From: CAJQND01 sp051010095 | GTDB taxonomy: Bacteria > Pseudomonadota > Alphaproteobacteria > Rhizobiales > CAJQND01 | Assembly: GCA_051010095.1 (NCBI GenBank) | Contig: JBPCVX010000030.1 | Coordinates: 1-22,782, forward strand | Direction of reading: 5' to 3' | DNA length: 22,782 bases | In this document: positions 7,453-15,881 of the stretch, piece by piece | Layout of the letters: every line of letters begins with the position of its first letter | How positions within the stretch are numbered: position 1 is the stretch's first letter | Notes under the pieces: generated by a model | Told to the model about the DNA's origin: nothing | Databases searched by the model: none | The model's input: the letters and a program-made list of their open reading frames with translations, nothing else | Program-made: the position numbers and the translations under genes

Positions 7453-8629
7453 TTTTCTCTCCAGCCAATATGGCAGCGCCAGAACAGAGGCCCCGATCAT
7501 AATTGATCATGCCAAAACCTGATACGGCCGCAACCTGCGCGTCTTTCACCTGGTCTCCCAGTGCTTGGCCGATAATTTGGCGCAGCGCCTCGACAATCCC
7601 CAGAAATCCGCCCGCTGCCCCTGCCTGGCCAACAGAAAGTTGCCCGCCTGATGTGTTATGGGGAAAGCTTCCCGAACACTCAAAACTGTTTGAACGCACA
7701 AAATCGGGCGCTTCACCTTTTTCACAAAAGCCCAGATCTTCAATCTGCATCATCGAGATGACGGGATAGTCGTCATAAGTTTCCACAAGGTCCACATTAC
7801 TTGGTGACATCCCAGCCATTGCCCAGAGCTCATCACGGTCCACCGCCCAACCACCTCTGAACTGAATAGGGTCATCTGGATAGGCGTTGTGGTTTTCTAT
7901 GGTCGAGAGTACACGTGCAAATGGCAGATTGAGATCGCGCGCCATATCTTCGCGCATCACCAAAAAACCTTCGGCACCCGCACACGGCATCACACAGTCA
8001 AACAGTGCAAGTGGATCAGCAATCGGCCGCGCTGAAAGATAGTCTTCCATCGATAGCGGTTTCTTCAGCAGAGCATGCGGGAAACTGGCAGCGTTTTTGC
8101 GCTGGGCGACACAGAGTTTGCCGAAATCTTCCCGCGTCGCACCAAACTTTTGCATGTAATGATCGGTGATCAGGGCAAAACTGCCATTGGGCCCGCCCGC
8201 GCCATAAGGGTATGAGCCATCTTGTGCAAAGCGGCTAAAGCTTGAAAGCATACGCCTAAACGAATCCACATGGTTGGTATCGCCGGAGAGGCAGGCAACA
8301 CATTCCGCATCACCAGACTGAACGGCGCGCGCAGCCCTACGCAAACACACAATACCCGATGCGCCCCCCATGGGCACGTGATCGAGCCATCTCGCGGTGA
8401 GGCCCAAATGCTGGGTAAGGCCCACGGCTGTATCCGGGAACAGCGTGAAGGACGAAACACAAAACCCGTCTAGAGCGCGGTGACTGACGCCTGCTGTTTC
8501 ACATAAACCTTTGAGCGCGCGTGCGATCCACCAATGGGCAGTTTCAGTTGAATAGCGCTCATAAGGAATGCTTACTGGCGCAGCGATTACAATGCCATCA
8601 TAGGCTTGGCGGTGTTGGCGCGCGCTCAT
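7445..8629 (-). CDS. Thiolase-like (SCP-x/Ltp2 type) protein without the catalytic cysteine
   Basis: This 394-aa thiolase-fold protein resembles lipid-transfer-protein/SCP-x thiolases that pair with DUF35 proteins. The position of the acyl-accepting Cys (CxSG in true thiolases) reads GGASG, with G89 in place of Cys. The GHP histidine is also missing, since the matching segment reads VGQAG (Q335). The segment VETYDDYP (Y285, Y288) followed by IEDLGFCEKGEA, and the HNTSGGQLS loop (residues 324-332), match the DUF35-dependent subgroup. Known members include the retro-aldol enzyme Ltp2, which uses Tyr residues instead of Cys, and the benzoylsuccinyl-CoA thiolase BbsAB. It probably breaks a C-C bond in a CoA thioester together with the DUF35 protein encoded next. 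Its ATG overlaps the ligase stop as ATGA. The family is clear; the aldolase role is inferred. Confidence 0.87.
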   Translation of the reverse strand: MSARQHRQAYDGIVIAAPVSIPYERYSTETAHWWIARALKGLCETAGVSHRALDGFCVSSFTLFPDTAVGLTQHLGLTARWLDHVPMGGASGIVCLRRAARAVQSGDAECVACLSGDTNHVDSFRRMLSSFSRFAQDGSYPYGAGGPNGSFALITDHYMQKFGATREDFGKLCVAQRKNAASFPHALLKKPLSMEDYLSARPIADPLALFDCVMPCAGAEGFLVMREDMARDLNLPFARVLSTIENHNAYPDDPIQFRGGWAVDRDELWAMAGMSPSNVDLVETYDDYPVISMMQIEDLGFCEKGEAPDFVRSNSFECSGSFPHNTSGGQLSVGQAGAAGGFLGIVEALRQIIGQALGDQVKDAQVAAVSGFGMINYDRGLCSGAAILAGEKIG

Positions 8630-10206
8630 TGCGACCGATCCCGCTTTTTGAGGTGACGCATATCGGTAGCGACGCCTTGGCTGTGAAGTTCTTTCACGAG
8701 GGCTGTAAGTTTGCCCCGATTAAGCTTATTCGTTGCTGTGACGGGTAACTCATTAACAAACGCCACATATCCAGGTGCCTTGTAGTAAGCAAGCTGCGAT
8801 CGGCACCACTGCACCAACTCTTCTGCTTTGAATTTTTTTCGCGCAACGATGCAGGCAAACACTTCATCTCCGCGCAAAGGATCAGACACTGGCGCCACGG
8901 CGGATGACGCAACAGATGGGTGTTTGTTTAACGTCGACTCAACTTCCACAGCGGAAATATTTTCACCTGATCTACGGATAACATTTTTCTTTCGGTCAAC
9001 GAAAATCAAGGTGCCATCAGCGTTCTCGCGCACGATATCACCAGTGTGAAACCACCCGCCTGCCCAGGAATCTGCCGTCGCTTCCTTGTTCTTCAAGTAG
9101 CGCGTGAAAAAGCCTTTCTTGGGGTTGGCGCCCGCATGGCGCACCAACAGCTCACCCTCTTCGCCTTGGGTAACGTTAATGTCTTCACCATTGACGACGC
9201 GCAGATCGACAGCTTCTCGCGGTTTGCCAAAGCAGTTGGTGCCAATATGGCGCGGCTCTTCAAAAGCGGCCACCACAGCGCCATTTCCTGTTTCGGTCAT
9301 GGCCCAAGCTTCGATAAGCGGAAAGCCGAACCGTTCTTCAAACGGAGCGTGTAGCGCGCGATCAACGCCCGCCCCAAACCCAAAGCGGACAGAATGGCTT
9401 TTGTCATTTGCGCGCGCTGGCATATTCATCAAGATCGCAGGCATGACCCCAAGATAATGGATGATTGTCGCTCGCGCATCCCTCACATCCTGCCACCAGC
9501 TTGAGGGGTGAAACCTGTCGAGCACGCTCAAGCATCCACCGACAAAGATCATCCCCATCACCGAACACGCCATGGCATTCATGTGAAAAAGGGGCAGCGG
9601 TGTGAGCATTCGTTCATCCTTGTGAGATAAAGAATAGAATCCGTCTACGGATGAATACCATTCCCCACACATTAAAAAATACTCATTCGACAGCACACAC
9701 CCTTTTGGTTGCGCGGTGGTGCCCGATGTATAAAGTAGCGCCGCCTCGTCACCCTCCACCACACGCACATAGGGCGCTGTAGTGGGCTCATCGTCGGGAC
9801 CGATCACCGATAGGCCGGGGCATGCCTTGCGCAAGTCTTCTCGCCGCTCTTCAATCGCCACGCACAGACACTGCTCAGAGTGCCCAAGCAAATATGTGAG
9901 CTCGCCAAAACGCAGATCTGGATTAATCGGCACCACCGAAACACCTAGAGCATTCAGCGCAAACCAATGCTCAAAAAAAACAGGTCGGTTCTCAAGCAGC
10001 AAACCGATACGATGGCCCTGTCGGTATCGCTTTTTTGCGTAACTTTTTTTCCTTTCCTCAATCCGCGCAAGCAGCGCGCCATACGAAATTTTACCAGATT
10101 CTATTTTATAGGCTTCAGCTGTGGTGGGGATAACATTTAAAAAGGGTCTGCCAGGGTACGCCTCCGCGATATCACGAAATTTTTCGTAAATCGTATCAAC
10201 CATCAT
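8626..10206 (-). CDS. AMP-forming acyl-CoA ligase (ANL superfamily)
   Basis: This 526-aa adenylate-forming enzyme most likely converts a carboxylic acid, ATP and CoA into an acyl-CoA, AMP and pyrophosphate. It is full length for the family. The phosphate-binding loop YTSGTTAQPKG (residues 159-169), the AMTETGNG motif (A5), the hinge region WFHTGDIV...DRKKNVIRRSGENI (A7/A8) and the C-terminal catalytic Lys segment TNKLNRGK (A10) are all present. The general layout recalls crotonobetaine/carnitine-CoA ligase and other medium-substrate ligases, but the substrate cannot be read. It sits between the IOR beta gene (ATGA overlap at 10203-10206, where a double ATG leaves two possible starts) and the thiolase-like gene (4-nt overlap), which argues that it makes the thioester acted on by the next two proteins. 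Confidence 0.92.
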   Translation of the reverse strand: MMVDTIYEKFRDIAEAYPGRPFLNVIPTTAEAYKIESGKISYGALLARIEERKKSYAKKRYRQGHRIGLLLENRPVFFEHWFALNALGVSVVPINPDLRFGELTYLLGHSEQCLCVAIEERREDLRKACPGLSVIGPDDEPTTAPYVRVVEGDEAALLYTSGTTAQPKGCVLSNEYFLMCGEWYSSVDGFYSLSHKDERMLTPLPLFHMNAMACSVMGMIFVGGCLSVLDRFHPSSWWQDVRDARATIIHYLGVMPAILMNMPARANDKSHSVRFGFGAGVDRALHAPFEERFGFPLIEAWAMTETGNGAVVAAFEEPRHIGTNCFGKPREAVDLRVVNGEDINVTQGEEGELLVRHAGANPKKGFFTRYLKNKEATADSWAGGWFHTGDIVRENADGTLIFVDRKKNVIRRSGENISAVEVESTLNKHPSVASSAVAPVSDPLRGDEVFACIVARKKFKAEELVQWCRSQLAYYKAPGYVAFVNELPVTATNKLNRGKLTALVKELHSQGVATDMRHLKKRDRSQ

Positions 10207-11741
10207 AACACTTTGTTTTCAATGCGCTTTTCAGCAAAGCTGTTTATGGTTTGCAACGCGCCGTCCAGCGCCTCCCCGTCCGCATCCTGCACCGCTGCAT
10301 CAAGCAAGCGGCTTGCCCATTGCGCAGCATCATCGCGCCCAGCAACTTGGGTTATTCCTTCTAATACTTTGTAATATTTGCTTTTTCCGCGTTCATGAGT
10401 ATCACTGTAACCCTTGATCAATCGCGGACAACGAGCGATTTCAACTGCCAGGTCATAATTCTTGGGCGCCGTTTCTATAATCTTTCCAAGCCATTGTTCT
10501 ATAAGCGTCATTTCAGTCTGATGGCGCAGCGATTTAAGGCGATTTTTGCGCCATGCCGCAACGATATACAATTGCAAAAAACCCGCTATGGAATCGGTGC
10601 GCAAACGCCTTCCGCCTTCAAAGAAAAATCGCGTAACCCCCGATAATACCTTGCTTTTTTTTACCCGTTCAGCGGCGGAAGGAGACAAGATAGAGCAAAC
10701 CTCTTCTAATCTTGGGTGCATGTATTCTGTGATTTTAACAATTTCTGCGTCGTGCGCCGAAATTTCCTGGCGAATGCGGGAAAAGCGCGATTGGCGGATT
10801 TTTAAATCGGCAACTCGCACAACATCATTGTAGGCCATTGAATTTGCGAGATATTTCGCAACTTCACGCGTCAAAAGATGATCATCTCCAGTATCAATTT
10901 TCGCCACTTGTGCGAGTTTATCAAGGTAGGTGTCGCCATAATCCTGGTCCTGAAAATCCGCCACACGCTGGCAGCCAAAACCAACTATTTCGACCGCGTT
11001 TTGAGGGAATTTGCCGGTAATTCGATCCGAAAACCAGGGTGTTAGGACGGTTTTCGATCCGATTTTACCAGAATTATCACGGACATTCTCGGCAATCTGT
11101 TCTTCTTTCAGCGCAACCGCGTTGAACCCGCCATCAAACGCGGCAAGGCTTGCTTCAACACCTACGCCAGCGTCACGAATTGCCTGCTCGTAGTCTGCCC
11201 GTGCAAATGGTAACGCACCAGAAGCAGCAATGGCACCGAACAGGGATGCGGAAATAACGCTACCATGACGCTTGGCGATTGCTGCCATATCGGTTGCGTG
11301 AAATGCTTTTGCTGCTTTTCGTCCGGCGTCGTTTAGAAGGGAAGAGTCTATTTGGCCTGAAGTTGGGTGGGACTTTTCCGCAATCGCTAATTGACGGTGA
11401 GTAGAGGCAATAAGCGTGGTGCGGTCACGCGACACCAATTCACGCTGAATGGCACGGGCCACTTCTGAAAATTCTGCCGCAACAACGAGATCAACTTCAC
11501 CGGGTACCGGCATGAGAGAAAGCACCGGTGCGCCCTTTCCTTTTTCGCGTGGCAGCATTTCCACATGATACAAAGTGGCACCTGTGCGCTGCGCAACGCC
11601 CGGTACGCTGGTTGATTGAGCGTGCCAACCTTGGGCTTCCGCGAGCTGAACAAGCCAAGATGTCAAGACACCACCACCTTGCCCGCCAATCGCGAGGATC
11701 GATACAGCAATCGGACCGCCAGATGAAAGCGCACCTGCCAT
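10203..11741 (-). CDS. Indolepyruvate oxidoreductase-type beta subunit (gamma/POR domain plus DUF6537-like region)
   Basis: This 512-aa subunit partners the TPP subunit encoded just upstream. Residues 1-190 are the POR catalytic gamma domain, with the CoA-side glycine motif GGQGGG near residue 18 and the family segment SVPGVAQRTGATLYHVE. The remaining 300 residues match the extended C-terminal region (DUF6537 type) found in proteobacterial indolepyruvate ferredoxin oxidoreductases, where it is often part of a single long chain of over 1100 aa. Here the enzyme is split in two. The ATG at 11741 shares one base with the alpha stop (TGATG) and has SD AGAGG 7 nt upstream; a GTG one codon earlier (11744) is the alternative. 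Cytoplasmic. The likely job is oxidative decarboxylation of an aryl-type 2-oxoacid to its acyl-CoA. Substrate inferred from the family only. Confidence 0.88.
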   Translation of the reverse strand: MAGALSSGGPIAVSILAIGGQGGGVLTSWLVQLAEAQGWHAQSTSVPGVAQRTGATLYHVEMLPREKGKGAPVLSLMPVPGEVDLVVAAEFSEVARAIQRELVSRDRTTLIASTHRQLAIAEKSHPTSGQIDSSLLNDAGRKAAKAFHATDMAAIAKRHGSVISASLFGAIAASGALPFARADYEQAIRDAGVGVEASLAAFDGGFNAVALKEEQIAENVRDNSGKIGSKTVLTPWFSDRITGKFPQNAVEIVGFGCQRVADFQDQDYGDTYLDKLAQVAKIDTGDDHLLTREVAKYLANSMAYNDVVRVADLKIRQSRFSRIRQEISAHDAEIVKITEYMHPRLEEVCSILSPSAAERVKKSKVLSGVTRFFFEGGRRLRTDSIAGFLQLYIVAAWRKNRLKSLRHQTEMTLIEQWLGKIIETAPKNYDLAVEIARCPRLIKGYSDTHERGKSKYYKVLEGITQVAGRDDAAQWASRLLDAAVQDADGEALDGALQTINSFAEKRIENKVL

Positions 11742-13891
11742 CACCGAGCCTCTTCAGATGACAGCCAGCGGCGCGCATAGCGATCTTGTAATTTTGAAAT
11801 CGTCCAATGTCTAATATTACTCAGCACACGGTCGAGCATGTTTGGATTTTTGACGATGCTGGTGCTGTAGAATGACGGGCATAGCACGGCTGCATCAGCC
11901 ACCTCGCCGCAATGGCCGCATGCCACACATGTTTCATCCACATGGGCAATCGGGTCATCACGTAACGGATCTGGGTTATCTTTGAGGCTTAAAGAAGGGC
12001 AGCCCGAAATACGAATGCAGGCGTGATCACCAGTGCAGATATCTGCATCGACGCCAAACCTCTCGACCTCTGCCCGTTTGCCATTTGCAATAAGTTTTTG
12101 CTTTTGTGGCTTTTCGCGACGCTGGCGATTGAGCATGCATTCACTTGAAGCAATAACAACTTTCGGACCCTTGGTTTGGGTAGTGAGCGCCGCACGCAGC
12201 ACGCGCCGCATGGCTTCAACATCGTAGGTGTCATCTATCAAACGCACCCAATTTACGCCAACGCCGCGCACCGCCTTTTCAATCGGGTGGCGCGTCGACT
12301 TTGAGACGTTTTTAGCACGTGACGAGAGAATATCCTGCCCGCCGGTGGCGGCTGCATAGTAATTATCTATCAGTACGATGACATCATCAGAGTTATTGAA
12401 CACCGCATTGCCAACCCCGCTGGTGAGCCCGTTATGCCAGAAGCCACCATCGCCCATAATAGAGATTTGGCGCTTGCCTTCGCCGGTGTTCAAACCTGAA
12501 GCCGATGCCGGACCAAGACCATACCCCATGGTCGAGGTGCCAATGTTAAAAGGTGGCAGGCTTGAAAACAGATGGCAGCCAATATCGCCGCTCACTTGAT
12601 GTTCACCCAGCTCGTTTTGCACCAAAGTGAGTGCGGAAAAAATTGGGCGTTCTGGGCAGCCTGTGCAAAAACCAGCAGGGCGCGGCGGCGCTGCACCTTC
12701 AAGCTGCTCACGCAGTTTTTTCGACAGACCGCGTGGCGGCGCTTTCGTTTTGGTCAACGCCTTCGGTGCATGCTGTTTCAAAAACTTAGAAAATCCCTCA
12801 ATCACCACCTTGGGCACATATTCACCAAACCGTGGCAGCATATCTTTGCCATGGAGCGGCGTTGAAACCTTGGCCTTGCGCAATATGGCGTGAACCGCCT
12901 GCTCCAAATAATCGGGCTGTCCTTCCTCCACCATGAGAACAGCTTTCTTTGCCTTGCAGAACTTGATCACCTCATCATCGATGAGGGGATAAGTGACATT
13001 CATGACATAGAGCGGAATACGTGTTTCACCGTAGACATCCGCAAGACCCAGCTTGCGCAAGGCAGCGATGACTGCATTGTACATTCCGCCCTGCAGAATA
13101 ATGCCCACATCTTTGACATCACCGGCAAACAGCTCGTTGAGCTTGTGTTTCTTGATGAATTCAACTGCCGCTGGCCAGCGTTGTTCAAGCTTTTCACGTT
13201 CATGGGCATATGAATCTGGCGGCAGCACAACACGGCCGGGCTGTTTTCGCGGATTAGACCGTGCTTCCGCCAAACTTAATGACGGCCTGCGGTTATCTTT
13301 TGCCACAAACGAGCCATGCACATGGCATGCACGAATGCGCAACTCAAGCATAACAGGAGTGTTGCTTGCCTCCGATAGAGCAAAGCCATCTTCAACCGCT
13401 TTAACAATGCTTTCCGCGTTTGGCCGCGGGTCGAGCAACCACACTTGCGATTTCATTGCAAAAGCGTGCGAACGCTCCTGCATAATAGACGAGCCCTCGC
13501 CATAGTCTTCACCGGTAATGATCAGCGCACCACCAACAACACCGGTAGAGGCAAGATTGGCCAAGGCGTCTGATGCCACATTGGTGCCAACAGTTGATTT
13601 CCACGTGGCGGCCCCACGGATGGGATAATGCACCGATGTTGCCAACATGGCGGCGGCGGCGGCCTCGCTTGCACTTGCCTCAAAATGTACGCCAAGTTCG
13701 CCCAAAATATCCTGAGCATCAGCCAACACATCCATCAAATGAGAGATTGGCGCACCTTGATACCCACCCACATATCCGACACCAGATTGTAGCAAGGCTT
13801 TAGTGACTGCAAGAATACCTTCGCCTGTGAAGGTTTCTCCCTCTCCAAGCCTCAGCTTTTGAACTTCTTTTTTAAACGAACGCTCCGCCAA
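11741..13891 (-). CDS. Indolepyruvate oxidoreductase-type alpha subunit (TPP and Fe-S)
   Basis: This protein of about 716 aa holds the TPP site and electron-transfer clusters of a 2-oxoacid oxidoreductase. The pyrimidine-binding domain comes first (GGYQGAPISHLMD). The TPP pyrophosphate domain follows, with GCPERP (about 411), GDGGFWHNG (480-488) and a terminal LIDN (507-510). At the C-terminus lie a CxxDxxC segment (CTGDHAC, 619-625) with GCP (631) and a CxxCxxC segment (CVACGHC, 655-661) with a further CP (671). The start is uncertain. The TTG at 13891 gives the N-terminus MAERSFKKEV expected for the family and has GGGG 8 nt upstream; a TTG at 13918 gives nine more residues. No ATG is available. 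The C-terminus overlaps the beta gene by one base. No ferredoxin gene is seen nearby, so the electron acceptor is unknown. Confidence 0.88.
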   Translation of the reverse strand: MAERSFKKEVQKLRLGEGETFTGEGILAVTKALLQSGVGYVGGYQGAPISHLMDVLADAQDILGELGVHFEASASEAAAAAMLATSVHYPIRGAATWKSTVGTNVASDALANLASTGVVGGALIITGEDYGEGSSIMQERSHAFAMKSQVWLLDPRPNAESIVKAVEDGFALSEASNTPVMLELRIRACHVHGSFVAKDNRRPSLSLAEARSNPRKQPGRVVLPPDSYAHEREKLEQRWPAAVEFIKKHKLNELFAGDVKDVGIILQGGMYNAVIAALRKLGLADVYGETRIPLYVMNVTYPLIDDEVIKFCKAKKAVLMVEEGQPDYLEQAVHAILRKAKVSTPLHGKDMLPRFGEYVPKVVIEGFSKFLKQHAPKALTKTKAPPRGLSKKLREQLEGAAPPRPAGFCTGCPERPIFSALTLVQNELGEHQVSGDIGCHLFSSLPPFNIGTSTMGYGLGPASASGLNTGEGKRQISIMGDGGFWHNGLTSGVGNAVFNNSDDVIVLIDNYYAAATGGQDILSSRAKNVSKSTRHPIEKAVRGVGVNWVRLIDDTYDVEAMRRVLRAALTTQTKGPKVVIASSECMLNRQRREKPQKQKLIANGKRAEVERFGVDADICTGDHACIRISGCPSLSLKDNPDPLRDDPIAHVDETCVACGHCGEVADAAVLCPSFYSTSIVKNPNMLDRVLSNIRHWTISKLQDRYARRWLSSEEAR

Positions 13892-13942
13892 AGGCGCATC
13901 CCCGCAATTTAATGGCAATGCCTAACTGCCCATATGCTCGCA

Positions 13943-15280
13943 TCATTCCGTCAGGTTGGGCAACCATAATGCGATTTCTGGGAAAAGGATCAGCAAGCCC
14001 ACAAGCAAGATTGAACATGCCATGTAAGGAATCGCGCTCACATATATATCGCGCATCGTGGTGCCTGGTGCAGAGACGCCCTTCATCACAAACAGCAACA
14101 AGCCAAACGGAGGCGTTGTGAAGCTTATTTCCAGCGCCAGCAAAATCACCACCGCAAACCAGATTAGATCAAATCCCAAAGTCTGCGCCAAGGGGAAGAA
14201 GATCGGCACAGTGAGCAGCATCATGGAAAGTTGGTCCATGAACATGCCCAGCACGAGCAGGATACAAAACATCACAAGCAACATGGTAATCGGCGCAAGA
14301 TCATATCCGGTCGCCCATCCGATCAACCCCGAACTTGCACCAGAAAAAGCCAAAAGAGCGGAAAAGGTGGCAGAACCAAAGATGATCAGCAATGCCATTG
14401 TGGTGACGCGCAGCGCGCCAGTAACCGATTTCACCAAGGCATCCCATGTGAGCTTGCGATAGAGCAATGCCAAGACCAGCACACCCACACATCCAAATGC
14501 GGCTGATTCAGATGGTGTTGCCCAGCCATTTAAGATGAGTAGGATGACGCCAACCACAATCGACAGCATCGGCACAACATCAAACAAGAACAGTTTTGCC
14601 CGGCCTGCCCAGGTTACGCGGTCGACTTCATATGAAGGTGCGGCATCTGGGTCGATGAGACACATACCGAGGATCATCAGGGCATAAAACCCGGCCAAAA
14701 CAAGCCCCGGCACAACACCTGCTACCAACAGTTTTCCAACATCTAGATTTGCCAGGGTGGCCAACAACACCGCCAAAGCAGACGGCGGAATGAGCATCGC
14801 CAGCCCACCTGTGCCCAATATAGGTCCAATGGCCATATGTTTTTTGTAGCCACGCTTTTGCATCTCGGGCACCATCAGCGAGCCTAGAAGGGCCGTAGAT
14901 CCCATGGACGAGCCTGAAAGCGTTGCAAATGCCGTACCGCCAGCAACCGTAACAAACGATAAACGGCCCGGCAGACGGCCCATAAGTTTATCGATTGCCG
15001 AGAACATGCGTTCCGCCAGCCCGGTGTAGAAAAAGATTTCGCCCATGAGCAGAAACATCGGCACCGGCATGAGATTAAACGTGGTGACAGTTGGAATTGC
15101 GTTATTGGCAAGCTGGCCAATACCACGCGACATCTGGGTGAAAATATCGCCAGAACCACCCATAAAATAGGCCGCGCCAATCATGTTGGCAGCGAGAAAA
15201 GACAACGCCACCGGCACGCCGATAAACATAAAGAAAAGAACAAGGCCCAGCAAAAAAGAGAGCGCGAAATACCATTCCAT
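13943..15280 (-). CDS. dctM: TRAP transporter large permease (DctM type)
   Basis: This 445-aa, very hydrophobic inner-membrane protein has about 12 membrane segments and is the Na+- or H+-coupled translocation subunit of a TRAP system. Family landmarks include LFFMFIGVPVALSFL at the N-terminus, GEIFFYTGLAERMF, FATLSGSSMGSTALLGS and the C-terminal half repeat around SFTTPPFGLLLFVMKGV. Length is normal for DctM. It lies between dctQ and the IOR alpha gene (51 nt to the preferred IOR start). Its SD GGGAG lies in the loop of a perfect hairpin directly before the ATG. With dctP and dctQ it should import a carboxylate used by the catabolic genes that follow; the substrate class is inferred from the operon only. 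Confidence 0.93.
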   Translation of the reverse strand: MEWYFALSFLLGLVLFFMFIGVPVALSFLAANMIGAAYFMGGSGDIFTQMSRGIGQLANNAIPTVTTFNLMPVPMFLLMGEIFFYTGLAERMFSAIDKLMGRLPGRLSFVTVAGGTAFATLSGSSMGSTALLGSLMVPEMQKRGYKKHMAIGPILGTGGLAMLIPPSALAVLLATLANLDVGKLLVAGVVPGLVLAGFYALMILGMCLIDPDAAPSYEVDRVTWAGRAKLFLFDVVPMLSIVVGVILLILNGWATPSESAAFGCVGVLVLALLYRKLTWDALVKSVTGALRVTTMALLIIFGSATFSALLAFSGASSGLIGWATGYDLAPITMLLVMFCILLVLGMFMDQLSMMLLTVPIFFPLAQTLGFDLIWFAVVILLALEISFTTPPFGLLLFVMKGVSAPGTTMRDIYVSAIPYMACSILLVGLLILFPEIALWLPNLTE

Positions 15281-15282
15281 TT

Positions 15283-15303
15283 GCGCTTACTCCCTATAAG
15301 CGC
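15283..15303 (-). repeat. Perfect hairpin presenting the dctM Shine-Dalgarno in its loop
   Basis: On the mRNA strand GCGCTTA (15303-15297) and TAAGCGC (15289-15283) form a perfect 7-bp stem. The 7-nt loop TAGGGAG holds the GGGAG ribosome-binding site, and the ATG of dctM begins 2 nt after the stem. The structure is seen directly; a role in setting dctM translation is inferred. Confidence 0.65.
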
Positions 15304-15329
15304 CGGAACGTTGAACGCGGCAAGACGGG

Positions 15330-15824
15330 TTATTCATGCACACCCGCCTCTCCCGTGTGCAATGTTTCTGGGCCAAACACAAAGCGCGAAAATTGAATGG
15401 CCATCAGCGCGAAACAAATGGGCATGGGGCCGAGCAGCAACCATTTAGGCATGTCAATGGACCGCATATCCGCATCGCCACGCACATAGGCTTTTAGCGT
15501 TGCCTCGCCTGTGTACCAGACAAGCACCACGCAGATGAGAATGCACAAACAAGAAACGCCGCGCGAAAATGTAGGCGCAAAATCCTTCGGCACCGCCGCG
15601 GTGAACATTTCAATAAAAACGTGTCCCTTTATGCGCACAAGCCAGGGCGAGGCGGCCATTGCGATATAAAGAAGACCGTATTCGGTGAATGTGAAAACGT
15701 GGCTTGAGCCTGAATACCCGAACGAGCGCGCGGTCGCTTGAAACACGATTGCGCACATAATCGCAAACAGATACACGCCGGCGAAAATGGCAAGCCAGGT
15801 ACAAATCTTATCAATAAAACGCAT
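15330..15824 (-). CDS. dctQ: TRAP transporter small permease (DctQ type)
   Basis: This 164-aa membrane protein has four predicted hydrophobic segments (about residues 8-30, 45-65, 90-110 and 128-150), the standard DctQ layout. It keeps the family features FQATARSF after helix 1, FTEYGLLYIAM in helix 2 and GHVFIEM before helix 3. DctQ forms the membrane complex with DctM and docks the DctP binding protein. It starts 57 nt after the dctP stop, with a GC-rich hairpin in the gap, and ends 49 nt before dctM. No strong SD is visible before the ATG at 15824, so its translation may be low or depend on the hairpin context. Family assignment is firm. Confidence 0.9.
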   Translation of the reverse strand: MRFIDKICTWLAIFAGVYLFAIMCAIVFQATARSFGYSGSSHVFTFTEYGLLYIAMAASPWLVRIKGHVFIEMFTAAVPKDFAPTFSRGVSCLCILICVVLVWYTGEATLKAYVRGDADMRSIDMPKWLLLGPMPICFALMAIQFSRFVFGPETLHTGEAGVHE

Positions 15825-15833
15825 TGTAAACGC

Positions 15834-15861
15834 GGCAGGGCGCCGTGTGAGGCGCCCCGCC
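15834..15861 (-). repeat. GC-rich intercistronic hairpin between dctP and dctQ
   Basis: On the mRNA strand GGCGGGGCGCC pairs with GGCGCCCTGCC as an 11-bp stem with one G-U pair and a TCACAC loop. No T tract follows in the minus direction, so it is probably a 3' stabiliser or processing element that keeps dctP mRNA abundant rather than a full terminator. On the plus strand it is followed by a T-rich run, but no plus-strand gene ends here. Confidence 0.65.
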
Positions 15862-15881
15862 TTTTCCCCTTTTTTAGGCGT

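Noticed and set aside
5427..10206. Carnitine catabolism cluster (CaiC-like ligase plus 3HCDH-like carnitine dehydrogenase)
   Set aside because: No thioesterase, betainyl-CoA cleavage enzyme or CaiB-type transferase is present, and the IOR, LeuC-like and cyclase genes do not fit that pathway.
10546..13803. Several 60-150-codon plus-strand frames opposite the IOR genes
   Set aside because: They lie antisense to well-matched IOR alpha and beta coding sequence and show no family features.
15834..15861. Plus-strand terminator formed by the GC hairpin and the following T-rich run
   Set aside because: No plus-strand gene ends in this area; the nearest genes are all minus strand, so the structure is interpreted on the minus transcript.
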